A stretch of 64,000 nucleotides of DNA from Symsagittifera roscoffensis (GCF_963678635.1 NC_087067.1:52754233-52818232); one strand, 5' to 3'. Numbered from the stretch's first letter, positions 1 to 10,600 are shown. A program made the numbers and translations. Notes: generated by a model from the sequence alone, not told the origin.

Positions 1-646
1 TTCTTGATATCCTTTATTTTTTGTGTCTGCTTTGCAGTTTGAGGGGTCATTTATTCCAATGTGTGCTATCCAGTGTTTATCGTGTATGTCATAAGTTAAC
101 CTTCCGTGTGCGCCGTTGTATGGGTTTTTTTCGTCTAGTTTTATATGTCATTGATATCTTTCAAGTTGTGCTTGGTGTACAGAATCGGCAAAGACTTGGA
201 AACTTACAATTTTCCTGTCTGTGTTTCTATTTCTTGTGATTTTTAGTCTGAGTAGTTCGTTTTTACAATCATCGGGATTTAGATGTAAAAGTCGTTCTAT
301 ATTACTTTGATAGAATGATTCGTGATCAAGTCGGTTCTTATTTCCATTGGAACTTGTGAACAGTGTACTTTCTTTTCGGAAAATGTTGCTATAAATTTAT
401 ATCCGGTGACTGTTGTTGCTCGGGCTTTTGAATACAATGTTGCTATCACATTTGTAGTTTCTATAGCTTGTGGTTCTGTTTCGCATTGTGATTCTTGATT
501 TATTGCATATTTGTGTAGTGTTTTTTGTTCGTTTTCTTCACAATCTTAGTGTGTTATTAATAAATCCTGGGGTCCTGTGCGAGGAGAAGGAATTGTGTTT
601 TGGTCGGAAAATATTAGAAAAAAGATGCGTTCAAATGTTAATATTT
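1..646 (-). pseudogene. Broken reading-frame debris, unrecognised
   Basis: No intact gene is visible. Read on the minus strand, frames stay open for 40-60 codons at a time and then shift, as in a decayed coding sequence continuous with the 647-1171 reading frame. The fragments do not match a family I recognise. A retroelement origin is likely only because the neighbouring DNA is retroelement debris. Confidence 0.3.
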
Positions 647-1171
647 TTAGAATATACATGTGTATGATAATCCTGAGTATGGGTTATAAAATGTGATGTA
701 ACCAATTGTGTTTTTGGTATATCTATCGTATTCATATATTACTTCAGTTGTTATAAATGGTGGTGCTAGCAATTGAGCTGTTATATTTGGTGGATTTAAT
801 GGGTAGGGATGTTGAACAATATTGTTAAGTTTGATCGTGATTTCGAATTTCAATTGGAGACTATTTTGTTGAAGTATTTGAATATTGTGTTCACGAATAT
901 CTTCGTGGATATCTTGTCTGTATTGTAGTCTGTTGAGTGCCCAATTGTGGAGTCGGTTACTATCTTGATGTTGTCCAAATAATAGTAGGGGTGCTACAAA
1001 TGTATTCCAGTCTAGTCGTAAAGGGATATTTGTTGATGATTGTTCTCGATATCTAGCGTCGAGGTTATTTGGGAAATTTAAAGTAGCGGACATCAAGCAT
1101 CCACGACATGGAGAAGTTCTGTAGGAACAAAAATAAGACAAGGGAACAAGAGACGAACAAAAGTCACCCAA
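647..1171 (-). CDS. Hypothetical ORF, probable transposon protein fragment
   Basis: This is an open frame of 174 codons whose likely native part begins at the internal Met near 1093 (MSATLNFPNN). The segment before that Met lies inside a repeat that recurs at 2732, so it is not native to the frame. The protein is rich in Asn, Gln, Ile and Tyr and has no signal peptide, zinc knuckle or catalytic motif that I recognise. Reading continues downstream (below 647) only in shifted frames. It may be a remnant of a retroelement or DNA-transposon protein, or a chance frame; no function can be given. Confidence 0.3.
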   Translation of the reverse strand: MGDFCSSLVPLSYFCSYRTSPCRGCLMSATLNFPNNLDARYREQSSTNIPLRLDWNTFVAPLLLFGQHQDSNRLHNWALNRLQYRQDIHEDIREHNIQILQQNSLQLKFEITIKLNNIVQHPYPLNPPNITAQLLAPPFITTEVIYEYDRYTKNTIGYITFYNPYSGLSYTCIF

Positions 1172-1345
1172 CTCACCTTACTTTTTAAGATCGAAAACGG
1201 GTTGCCTCTGAAGCAACAAATACGCTTATTAGACACTTCCATACAACAAAAAGCTTATCACACAATTCCATGCATGGGTTCTTTAAAAAAAATATGCTTA
1301 TTACACGATTTACTTTTATGCAACTTATATGTAAGTTTTATTTCC
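1082..1345. repeat. Dispersed repeat copy A, left part
   Basis: Starts AGTAGCGGACATCAAGC and matches 2732-3010 with only scattered substitutions. In copy A the repeat is then interrupted by about 770 bp (1346-2111) that are absent from copy B, after which homology resumes at 2112. The order suggests a transposon copy split by a later insertion, or a deletion in copy B. Confidence 0.7.
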
Positions 1346-2111
1346 ATAGTATAGATTTGTATTTATATAAACAAAAGCATATTTGACAACACGGGAAGTT
1401 AGGACCGTCGTTTATTTGTATATTAAGTGCGCTGTTAAAACGATTATCCAAATATGCTGTGAAGGCAAATCCATCTCCCTTGACAAACGGCTTGGCGTCT
1501 TGTAACCAACGTTTTTGTTTGTGGGAGTATGGTTACGTTATGGTCAAAAAACAGAGAAGGGGGGGGGCGTCCACCGTCCCACGCCCTTCGATAAATCCGT
1601 TTCTGATATATTGCGTTATGCAATTCTAGCACCAAAGTTTTGTTGAGGCTTTCAAAAACCATTCAGATGAGTAATTCAAAAATGATCGATAGATTCAGTA
1701 AGTGCTTAAAAAGAAATTGTCTCCTGATTTATATCGATGCTTTTTGATATACTCATTTTGATGGTTTTTTGAAAGCCTGAAAAATTTAATTTATCGGCAT
1801 TAAAAATCTGAAAATCATAAATTATTGATATTACTTAAGGTTCTACCTACTGATTAAAGTTCTACCTACTCGAGTCTTGTGTAAGCAAAGGAAGGCATAT
1901 CTTGATTTTCACGAGAGAAGGGGGAGGATGTTCAAAAATACTTGATAAAACTCAGATGACCCTTTACTAAAAAAATTCACTGAGCAGCAGTCAAATTTTC
2001 AGAAAAATTCCAAAAATTTTTGTTCTGTTTTTGGAAGGTTCAACTGAAAATTACACTTCGCAGCATGAGCTGCCCTACAAATCAGTTTATATTGGCCTGT
2101 ACAGTTTATAA
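1346..2111. other. Segment present only in repeat copy A
   Basis: No gene is visible here. It holds a G-rich run near 1560 and a motif GGGGGAGGATGTT near 1920 that resembles one end of the palindromic MITE described at 12704. No terminal repeats or target duplication could be found. Confidence 0.35.
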
Positions 2112-2490
2112 TCAGTTTACAAAAGCTTCCCGCATCCAAGTTCAGGCTTAAGTAGCCAATTACAACGGATTTTATGTTCCTTGGTTGATAGTAATAATTG
2201 ATAAAAGGCTTAATTAAAAGAAATTTGTTGAATAATTTATATCGATTAAAAACATTGTTTTTTCCGAAAAAGCATAATCGAATTTTAATTGATGAAAGAT
2301 AATTCATAAAAACCAATTAAATTGATTATAATTGATTATTATTGATTATAATATCGTAACTTAACAAAAAATTGTCACAAAAAATTGTATATTGTTTTCT
2401 ACCCTAAGAGGGAATTTTTTCTGTCAATAACAAACCACCAAAAACTGAAAGTCTTTTAACACTGTGGTTCATCTAAGCACAAAGTCTTCC
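2112..2490. repeat. Dispersed repeat copy A, right part
   Basis: Matches 3083-3480 (shared AAAGCTTCCCGCATCC, then TTCCTTGGTTGATAGTAA, then TTGTTTTCTACCCTAAGA). It includes a short ATTGATTATAATTGATTAT run at about 2320-2352. The right end carries the His-Cys-Gly-Ser-Ser codons of a zinc-knuckle-like sequence, so this repeat is probably part of a retroelement body. Confidence 0.65.
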
Positions 2491-2711
2491 TACAAAAAAA
2501 AGTGAAGACGCTAAGACGCTCTTGTGCAAATTGCTGTTCTACTGATCATCATGTATCTGCCTGTTCAACGTACAAGCAAAGTATGACTGCTAGTTTTATT
2601 TACCTAGAGGGCAAAGATGCATCAGAGAACGATCATGAGGATTTGATAACAAGGCTTAACTCCAAACTACTTTCTTCTTTTGCAAACTTGAAAAAACAAC
2701 TAAAAATCTGA
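2460..2711 (+). pseudogene. Retrotransposon gag-like zinc-knuckle fragment
   Basis: One open frame reads HCGSSKHKVFLQ and then CANCCSTDHHVSACSTYKQ. The second part is a Cys-X2-Cys-X4-His-X4-Cys zinc knuckle (CANCCSTDHHVSAC), as found at the C-terminus of retrotransposon Gag proteins. It is followed by an acidic stretch ending at a stop at 2709-2711. No protease or reverse transcriptase follows in frame. There is no genuine start codon: the frame's first possible initiator is GTG, and TAA lies just upstream of the HCG motif. I read it as a broken gag tail carried within the surrounding repeat. Confidence 0.5.
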
Positions 2712-2731
2712 TTTCCCGCAATTCTGGGATG

Positions 2732-3480
2732 CAGTAGCGGACATCAAGCATCCACGACATGGAGAAGTTCTGTAGGAACAAAAATAAGACAAGGGAAAAA
2801 GAGACGAACAAAAGTCACCCAACTCACCTTACTTTTTAAGATCGAAAACGGGTTGCCTCTGAAACAACAAATATGTTTATTAGACACTTCGATACAATAA
2901 AAAGCTTATCACACCTTTCCATGTATGGGTTCTTTAAAAAAATATGCTCATTAAACGATTTACTTTTATGCAAATAACATGTAAGCTTTTTTCCATAATA
3001 TACATTTGTTTGACAGATTTAACAGACTGCAAAAGAAAGACGAAATAGTTTCTTTAAGAAGCTGAGTCTTGGACAAAAGACAAACAAAAGCTTCCCGCAT
3101 CCAAGTTTAGACTTAAGTAATCAATTACAACGGATTTTATGTTCCTTGGTTGATAGTAATTATTGATAAAATGCTTAATTAAAAGAAACTTGTTGAATAA
3201 TTTATATCGATTAAGAACATTATTTTTTCCGAAAAAGTATAATCGATCATAACCTATTTTAATTGATGAGAGATAATTCAGAAAAACCAATTAGTTCAAT
3301 TATAGTCAATTTTTATTGATTATAATATCCTAACTTAACAAAAAATTATCACAAAAAATTATATATTGTTTTCTACCCTAAGAAGGAATTTTTTATGTCA
3401 ATAACAAACCACCAAAAACTAAAAATCTTTTCACACTGTGGTTCATCTGAACATAAAGTCTTCCTACAAAACAAAAGTAT
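2732..3480. repeat. Dispersed repeat copy B (uninterrupted)
   Basis: Homologous to 1082-1345 plus 2112-2490. Near 3425 it again encodes the HCGSSEHKVFLQ zinc-knuckle half but lacks the second knuckle. About 70 bp at 3010-3083 are specific to this copy. Confidence 0.65.
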
Positions 3481-4285
3481 CATACAGATCCCTTCAGTTA
3501 AGTTGAAAAACTCCCGCTGATGGTGAAAAGTAGTTCTTCCAAATCAATCATGAAACTAAAACCTTGTTCTAATATTTGGTATATAAAGACTACAAATGCT
3601 CATCATGAAACAATTCTACACGAGAAGAAGCAGAAAAGTATAAAAATCAATGTTATTGAAATGAAAACTAATAGAAAGGTTGTCTCAATTTATTTTTATA
3701 CCAATATTTACGAAAAGCATAAGTTAAAAGCATTTCTGATGCAAGGCCGAAGACGAAAAGGGGCAAAGAAAAGAGATTATAGTCGATTATCTAGTTTCGT
3801 GCATAACTAATATAATATACTAGAAACTGAAATAAAGAAATCGAATATAATGGACCAAAACTGATTACAACGAAATCGGAAAATAGATAGATTGCTAATC
3901 GATCAAAATTGGAAAAAATGTCTCCAATTGATTAAATATTGCTTTCAAGAGAAAAAATTTTAATCTATCGTTAATTGATTATAATTGATATTTTCTTAGT
4001 GTTAATAAGACTGGCACTAACTCTATATTATAAGTGAGTATCAACGCTTGAAACTGGATGCAAGTATGTTGAAGCAAGGATAGCTCATTGTTCTTGTGCA
4101 AGTAGCGCAGAAGATTTCTACCAAAACGAATTTTTATATCGAATTTAAAAAAAATGAAGAAGAAAATCGGATAGTTTGATCAAAAAAATTAAGTTAAGTT
4201 TCGAAATTTTTTTGAATAATAGGCTTTATCAGGCTTGACCATAGGTAATACTTACCAGGCTTGTCCTTTTGTCCATAGGTATTAT
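3481..4285. other. AT-rich stretch without recognisable gene
   Basis: A 96-codon Lys-rich frame at 3520-3810 has no recognisable motif. ATTGATTATAATTGAT runs recur near 3960-3990. Nothing functional can be supported. It ends at the breakpoint of the tandem array. Confidence 0.4.
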
Positions 4286-4288
4286 TTA

Positions 4289-4500
4289 CCACATTCTGAA
4301 CTGATAAGATGCGTTTTTTGCCGCTCACGGCGTGTTTTTGAGTTTAGAAATTTCGTGTGGTACAAATGTGTCTTCCGAAATTGGTCAGACTGCTGTAGAC
4401 TTGAAACTAGAGATCAAGTAAGAGATTGTCCTCGCGCCATATCATTGCAGTGGCAGGGGATCGAACACTCGATCTGACGTTCTCAGGTGAGGCCTTACTT
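4289..4500 (-). mobile_element. tRNA-derived SINE remnant (array copy 1)
   Basis: On the minus strand this contains TGTTCGATCCCCTGCC, close to a Pol III B box, followed by a conserved body (GTCTACAGCAGTCTGACC in this copy). About 115 bp align with 11605-11720, which lies outside the array, so it is a dispersed element and not part of the original 3' UTR. The same SINE recurs at 5669-5880 and 7049-7260. Confidence 0.6.
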
Positions 4501-5251
4501 GTGATAATTAACTCATGGATGATCTATTTTTACTATGCCATTAGTCTTCTAAATTTATTTTTTTAAATTAAATAAGAATCAACGTATACCAAAAAATTGA
4601 ATGGCTTAAGTCTGGTTAATACAATTTTTTTCAGTGGACGCGCCAATTTCTCGAACCAGACTTGTCTTAATCGTTTCAATATTGCTCCTATTGCAACAGT
4701 TTAACTCGTTAACTCGGTAGCGAAAGTGATAATATGCAGAGATCTGCATTTGCCGAAATTGGATCGCGAGAGCAGCTAAACTTGTTGGTATGAAAAAATT
4801 ATGTTAAAATAAAGTTTATTATGTGTGTCACTTTACGAGATTGGCCAAAAGTTGAAAGTTTATAAAAAAATAAATGGATGGTACAGTAAAATAAAACAAG
4901 AAGCATCAGTGTGTGTTTTAGTGATGAGAGGTTATGTTGCAGTTATGTTGAGTGTACAATTGTAGAGAAGCTGAATAATAAGAAGCATGGCATAGGGTAA
5001 GAAAGAAGCAGCACCTTGTTGAGGTTTGAGTAGCACTGAGTGGGTAAAGAGCACTTGATTGATGATGAGTCATAGCTTAGATTTGTGATTGGTTGATTTG
5101 ATTGAGTGGTTGAACAGTTTAAGGCACCATTGGGTCACAGAGCAGGTAGAAAAATAAAATTAGCAACATGCAGAAAAAAATACAGAGTCGTTACATACAG
5201 CAGTCATGCAGAAAAAAAACACACCATTCTTTTTTTAATGCAAGTTCATGC

Positions 5252-5442
5252 AACCCCCAGTTGTAACCATGGTGCCCATGGAGCATCTTTTGAACTATGT
5301 GTTTATAAGAAGTTATATAATCATTTCAGTATGAAATTGAAACTTGCATGAATTCAATTTCATACTGAAATGATTATATAACTTCTTATAAACACATAGT
5401 TCAAAAGATGCTCCATGGGCACCATGGTTACAATTGGGGGTT
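5252..5442. repeat. Long perfect-type hairpin (array copy 1)
   Basis: Two arms of about 90 bp (5252-5341 and 5353-5442) are reverse complements with one visible mismatch (CCAGTTG against CCAATTG) around an 11-bp loop. Transcribed from either strand it would fold into a very long double-stranded stem. No 8-bp flanking duplication was found. Confidence 0.9.
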
Positions 5443-5668
5443 CCAAAGTTTTTGACACATGCGAATAAAATACAAAACAAGATGAAAGAAAGTACAAAAG
5501 GTTTTCGAATACACATCTAATGGTCCACAATCACCATAATCAATATCGAAAAAAAATCGAAAAGGCACAGAATAAAGCTAGTTTAAATAAAGCATTGGTT
5601 AAATTAGATTATTTGGTTTTATTGAAGTTTTGAATTTGAAGTTTTCTTTACAGTTTGTGGCCTTTTTA

Positions 5669-5880
5669 CCACATTCTGAACTGATAAGATGCGTTTTTTG
5701 CCGCTCACGGCGTGTTTTTGAGTTTAGAATTTTCGTGTGTTACAAATGTGTCTTCCGAAATTGGTCAGACTGCTGTAGACTTGAAACTAGAGATCAAGTA
5801 AGAGATTGTCCTCGCGCCATATCATTGCAGTGGCAGGGGATCGAACACTCGATCTGACGTTCTCAGGTGAGGCCTTACTT
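5669..5880 (-). mobile_element. tRNA-derived SINE remnant (array copy 2)
   Basis: Copy-2 counterpart of the SINE at 4289. It differs at three positions near 5728-5741. The B-box-like sequence lies at about 5836-5851 on the minus strand. Confidence 0.6.
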
Positions 5881-6631
5881 GTGATAATTAACTCATGGAT
5901 GATCTATTTTTACTATGCCATTAGTCTTCTAAATTTATTTTTTTAAATTAAATAAGAATCAACGTATACCAAAAAATTGAATGGCTTAAGTCTGGTTAAT
6001 ACAATTTTTTTCAGTGGACGCGCCAATTTCTCGAACCAGACTTGTCTTAATCGTTTCAATATTGCTCCTATTGCAACAGTTTAACTCGTTAACTCGGTAG
6101 CGAAAGTGATAATATGCAGAGATCTGCATTTGCCGAAATTGGATCGCGAGAGCAGCTAAACTTGTTGGTATGAAAAAATTATGTTAAAATAAAGTTTATT
6201 ATGTGTGTCACTTTACGAGATTGGCCAAAAGTTGAAAGTTTATAAAAAAATAAATGGATGGTACAGTAAAATAAAACAAGAAGCATCAGTGTGTGTTTTA
6301 GTGATGAGAGGTTATGTTGCAGTTATGTTGAGTGTACAATTGTAGAGAAGCTGAATAATAAGAAGCATGGCATAGGGTAAGAAAGAAGCAGCACCTTGTT
6401 GAGGTTTGAGTAGCACTGAGTGGGTAAAGAGCACTTGATTGATGATGAGTCATAGCTTAGATTTGTGATTGGTTGATTTGATTGAGTGGTTGAACAGTTT
6501 AAGGCACCATTGGGTCACAGAGCAGGTAGAAAAATAAAATTAGCAACATGCAGAAAAAAATACAGAGTCGTTACATACAGCAGTCATGCAGAAAAAAAAC
6601 ACACCATTCTTTTTTTAATGCAAGTTCATGC

Positions 6632-6822
6632 AACCCCCAGTTGTAACCATGGTGCCCATGGAGCATCTTTTGAACTATGTGTTTATAAGAAGTTATATAA
6701 TCATTTCAGTATGAAATTGAAACTTGCATGAATTCAATTTCATACTGAAATGATTATATAACTTCTTATAAACACATAGTTCAAAAGATGCTCCATGGGC
6801 ACCATGGTTACAATTGGGGGTT
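6632..6822. repeat. Long hairpin (array copy 2)
   Basis: Exact copy of the 5252-5442 inverted repeat, shifted by 1380 bp. Confidence 0.9.
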
Positions 6823-7048
6823 CCAAAGTTTTTGACACATGCGAATAAAATACAAAACAAGATGAAAGAAAGTACAAAAGGTTTTCGAATACACATCTAA
6901 TGGTCCACAATCACCATAATCAATATCGAAAAAAAATCGAAAAGGCACAGAATAAAGCTAGTTTAAATAAAGCATTGGTTAAATTAGATTATTTGGTTTT
7001 ATTGAAGTTTTGAATTTGAAGTTTTCTTTACAGTTTGTGGCCTTTTTA

Positions 7049-7260
7049 CCACATTCTGAACTGATAAGATGCGTTTTTTGCCGCTCACGGCGTGTTTTTG
7101 AGTTTAGAATTTTCGTGTGTTACAAATGTGTCTTCCGAAATTGGTCAGACTGCTGTAGACTTGAAACTAGAGATCAAGTAAGAGATTGTCCTCGCGCCAT
7201 ATCATTGCAGTGGCAGGGGATCGAACACTCGATCTGACGTTCTCAGGTGAGGCCTTACTT
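7049..7260 (-). mobile_element. tRNA-derived SINE remnant (array copy 3)
   Basis: Copy-3 counterpart of the SINE, identical to copy 2 over its length. This is the copy nearest the HES gene. Confidence 0.6.
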
Positions 7261-8011
7261 GTGATAATTAACTCATGGATGATCTATTCTTACTATGCCA
7301 TTAGTCTTCTAAATTTATTTTTTTAAATTAAATAAGAATCAACGTATACCAAAAAATTGAATGGCTTAAGTCTGGTTAATACAATTTTTTTCAGTGGACG
7401 CGCCAATTTCTCGAACCAGACTTGTCTTAATCGTTTCAATATTGCTCCTATTGCAACAGTTTAACTCGTTAACTCGGTAGCGAAAGTGATAATATGCAGA
7501 GATCTGCATTTGCCGAAATTGGATCGCGAGAGCAGCTAAACTTGTTGGTATGAAAAAATTATGTTAAAATAAAGTTTATTATGTGTGTCACTTTACGAGA
7601 TTGGCCAAAAGTTGAAAGTTTATAAAAAAATAAATGGATGGTACAGTAAAATAAAACAAGAAGCATCAGTGTGTGTTTTAGTGATGAGAGGTTATGTTGC
7701 AGTTATGTTGAGTGTACAATTGTAGAGAAGCTGAATAATAAGAAGCATGGCATAGGGTAAGAAAGAAGCAGCACCTTGTTGAGGTTTGAGTAGCACTGAG
7801 TGGGTAAAGAGCACTTGATTGATGATGAGTCATAGCTTAGATTTGTGATTGGTTGATTTGATTGAGTGGTTGAACAGTTTAAGGCACCATTGGGTCACAG
7901 AGCAGGTAGAAAAATAAAGTTAGCAACATGCAGAAAAAAATACAGAGTCGTTACATACAGCAGTCATGCAGAAAAAAAACACACCATTCTTTTTTTAATG
8001 CAAGTTCATGC

Positions 8012-8202
8012 AACCCCCAGTTGTAACCATGGTGCCCATGGAGCATCTTTTGAACTATGTGTTTATAAGAAGTTATATAATCATTTCAGTATGAAATTGA
8101 AACTTGCATGAATTCAATTTCATACTGAAATGATTATATAACTTCTTATAAACACATAGTTCAAAAGATGCTCCATGGGCACCATGGTTACAATTGGGGG
8201 TT
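8012..8202. repeat. Long hairpin (array copy 3)
   Basis: Third copy of the inverted repeat. It lies about 230-420 bp past the HES stop codon in the direction of HES transcription and beyond the HES polyadenylation signal, so it would be in HES RNA only by read-through. Confidence 0.9.
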
Positions 8203-8377
8203 CCAAAGTTTTTGACACATGCGAATAAAATACAAAACAAGATGAAAGAAAGTACAAAAGGTTTTCGAATACACATCTAATGGTCCACAATCACCATAAT
8301 CAATATCGAAAAAAAATCGAAAAGGCACAGAATAAAGCTAGTTTAAATAAAGCATTGGTTAAATTAGATTATTTGGT

Positions 8378-8383
8378 TTTATT
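8378..8383 (-). terminator. HES polyadenylation signal AATAAA
   Basis: TTTATT on the plus strand reads AATAAA on the minus strand, about 43 bp after the HES stop codon. The 3' UTR would be unusually short. The same signal recurs in the other two array copies. Confidence 0.6.
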
Positions 8384-8425
8384 GAAGTTTTGAATTTGAA
8401 GTTTTCTTTACAGTTTGTGGCCTTT

Positions 8426-10084
8426 TTACCAAGGTCTCCAGCAATTTCCATCGACATTCTTGGTGGCATCGTTTTCAATGTCTTCTGAATTGACTCCTGT
8501 GGGCACGAACATGGGTTCGAACCCCGCCACCTCCTCGTCATCTTCTTCCTCGTTGCTTTCTTCCCCTCCGAAACTCGGACTGTCGACTAAACTTGACCTG
8601 ACCAGAACTCGCTTCGGCTTGTTGCCTTTTCGAGTTGGTGGTGATGGCGTCGAACAAATTGCAAACATCGGCTGTCCGGATGAAGTTGTAGTTCCGAGTC
8701 TTTTCACCGAAGTTGTCGTCGATTGCTTCGGAGTTGGGGGAGTCGCGACTGTTCCAAGCAGTACAGGACATGAGTCTTTGAAGCTCGAGGAGCTTGCCGA
8801 ACTTGCGGAAACCGGACTCCCGTTGTAAGGTGACTCGGGTTTTGAGAATTGCGGTTGTCGGAATAAATGCGACTGTGGTCGCAGAAACTGCTGTGGTGTA
8901 GTTGGGTAGTTGATGTTGGTCTTTACAGAAACTGGAGTCGCCGGCGACATCTGGACTCGAGGGGGCGTTTTGAGTTGGGATCCCGAGTTTCTCTGCTGGA
9001 ACAGGGGTGATGCCTGGTTATACATCTGGCCCATAGGAGCAAACGGACTTCGTTTAATTTCGCTCGGTGGTTGCGAGTAATTATGACGATTCTGATTGAT
9101 TCCGAAATTTCCCATAATATCGGGTTCGTTGTCTTTTTTGGTTGCCGATTCCAGGGTCCGGTTACAAGTCTGAAGATGGTTGCAAAGCTTCATTTTAACG
9201 GACGGATCCAAATCGCTAACATTAAGGAAACTTAGAACTTCTTGAGTGCATTGGGCAAAACCAGCTGCGTATCTGGTGACAGAGCTTTTCAATTGCTGCT
9301 CCGATTGTTCCGATTTTGAGGAACAACTGGACTTCGATGCTGTTTTTGGGGTATTTATATTTTCGAGTTCTCTGATTCTGGTGACTGCCAGTTCCAAAAC
9401 GTCTGCTTTTTCCAACCTAGCCTGAGCTAAGCTTTTATTCGGTTTGTCCTGCAGTAACAGCGATTTCAATTCGTTCACGCTTGAGTTAATGCGTTCACGT
9501 CGCTGCTTCTCAACTAACTGTTTCGAAGTTCGTTTGGTCACGCCACCCGATGCATGAGAACAAGGTCTGGAGTCGCTTTCGGTCGAGTTCGTGTTGGACC
9601 CGAGCCACTGAAGGTTCTCGTTAGGCGACAACGAAGAACGATTCGAGTGAAGTTCACTTGGACTTATTTCGGATTTTATCGACGCACCCAACTGGGTTGC
9701 TGAGATTTGTGCTACAAGATCCGAGCTATAATAGCCCGAAGATGCTTCGTGAATTGACACAGGAGCGTGTACTGGTTTGAAGGTCATTTGACCCGCGTTA
9801 ATCTGTTCACGCGCTGGTGCATTTGTGACATAATAAGAAAACGGGTCCGCACAGTGGAAAACTCCAGGAAAAGGATGATTTGGTTGGTGGATGGGACGTG
9901 GAGGGAGAGGTTGGGGCACGTGGCCTCCGTTTGCGTAATGTGGGTGCAGAGTATGAGGGGGGAAGGTTTGTTGAGACATTGGTGTCATAGATGGCGGGTA
10001 AATAATACTGTGGAATCGGTTTGACGAATTCCGACTTTGAAAGGGGGGTTCATTCGAAGAAGGTTCGATGTTTTCCTTGTCCAT
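8426..10084 (-). CDS. HES: HES family bHLH-Orange transcriptional repressor
   Basis: A single uninterrupted frame of 552 residues. The bHLH lies at about 184-242 (basic part KRTSKQLVEKQRRERIN, then helix-loop-helix to RIRELEN), an Orange-type helix region at about 268-312, and the protein ends in WRPW followed directly by the stop. WRPW recruits Groucho/TLE co-repressors in this family, so this is a nuclear DNA-binding repressor, typically a Notch-pathway effector. The start was chosen at ATG 10084 (AAAATGG context, MDKENIEP); the frame is open seven codons further upstream but only from a TTG. Odd points: a 183-residue Pro/His/Ser-rich extension precedes the bHLH, where HES proteins usually begin with it, and the total length is well above the usual 280-340. 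The basic-region proline typical of HES is Gln189. No intron is evident, whereas many HES genes split the bHLH. An acidic stretch (EESNEEEDDEEV) lies near the C-terminus. HES versus a divergent HES/HEY relative is the only doubt. Confidence 0.95.
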   Translation of the reverse strand: MDKENIEPSSNEPPFQSRNSSNRFHSIIYPPSMTPMSQQTFPPHTLHPHYANGGHVPQPLPPRPIHQPNHPFPGVFHCADPFSYYVTNAPAREQINAGQMTFKPVHAPVSIHEASSGYYSSDLVAQISATQLGASIKSEISPSELHSNRSSLSPNENLQWLGSNTNSTESDSRPCSHASGGVTKRTSKQLVEKQRRERINSSVNELKSLLLQDKPNKSLAQARLEKADVLELAVTRIRELENINTPKTASKSSCSSKSEQSEQQLKSSVTRYAAGFAQCTQEVLSFLNVSDLDPSVKMKLCNHLQTCNRTLESATKKDNEPDIMGNFGINQNRHNYSQPPSEIKRSPFAPMGQMYNQASPLFQQRNSGSQLKTPPRVQMSPATPVSVKTNINYPTTPQQFLRPQSHLFRQPQFSKPESPYNGSPVSASSASSSSFKDSCPVLLGTVATPPTPKQSTTTSVKRLGTTTSSGQPMFAICSTPSPPTRKGNKPKRVLVRSSLVDSPSFGGEESNEEEDDEEVAGFEPMFVPTGVNSEDIENDATKNVDGNCWRPW

Positions 10085-10600
10085 TTTCCACGAAAAAAAG
10101 TTCAAAAAAGAGTTAAGAGTATTTAAGAAAAAATGTTTTCTTGGTTTCTACAAGGAACGTTACAAAACTGGAACTCGATTCAAAATCAAAATGATGCACG
10201 AAATTTAAAAAAATAGAGACAAAAACGGATAAACTGACTACACGACTGACTCACACAGCAGGAAAATGCAAATTGGCCGAATGTTATTATCAATCAATTC
10301 AAAATTCGAAATTGCCATTATTCGAATAAAGAAGCATGCGGTGATGACCGGTTTAATCTCCTCGGCCAATGGGGGAGCGTTGTGAGTCCTTTTGTTCTTA
10401 CGGGGACAGTAGAGCATCCGTAGTTTACTTAGCGGCCTCCTCGAGATATCGAAGCGAGCATACGCTCTCTCTATTCTCTATTGTAGTCTAACAATTAGAG
10501 AAGCACGCGCACAAATACCCGCCGCTCTGATTTTGAGTGTAATAAACAGTTGAAATAGAGCCAAACTCAGATACTTCTAGAATTTGTTGATTTTTTGCAA
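10085..10600 (-). promoter_or_regulatory. Candidate HES upstream/promoter region
   Basis: Immediately upstream of HES and richer in G+C than its surroundings around 10340-10520. It contains a CCAAT-type element (GGCCAATGGGGG, about 10362-10373). I found no convincing TATA box or paired Su(H)/CSL sites by eye, so transcription start and Notch control are not shown. Confidence 0.35.

Larger units (their letters stand above)
4286..8428. repeat. Tandem array, 3 copies of a 1380-bp unit
   Basis: Copies start near 4286, 5666 and 7046 with an exact 1380-bp period and only a few single-base differences (for example at 4350-4361, 7289 and 7919). The left flank and the right flank share TTTACCA, which looks like the microhomology that joined the unit to itself. 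The right edge coincides with the HES stop codon at 8428-8426. Every unit therefore carries the HES 3' UTR and AATAAA signal (minus strand), a tRNA-like SINE and a long hairpin. High copy identity implies recent amplification, or an assembly collapse or expansion to be checked. Confidence 0.95.

Noticed and set aside
5106-8276. Repeated 67-81-codon ORFs in the 1380-bp units
   Set aside because: They fall in the hairpin and share its reverse-complement peptide (CNHGAHGASFELC); no family resemblance and no start context.
8415-8828. 137-codon plus-strand ORF opposite HES
   Set aside because: Antisense shadow of the HES coding frame; no domain.
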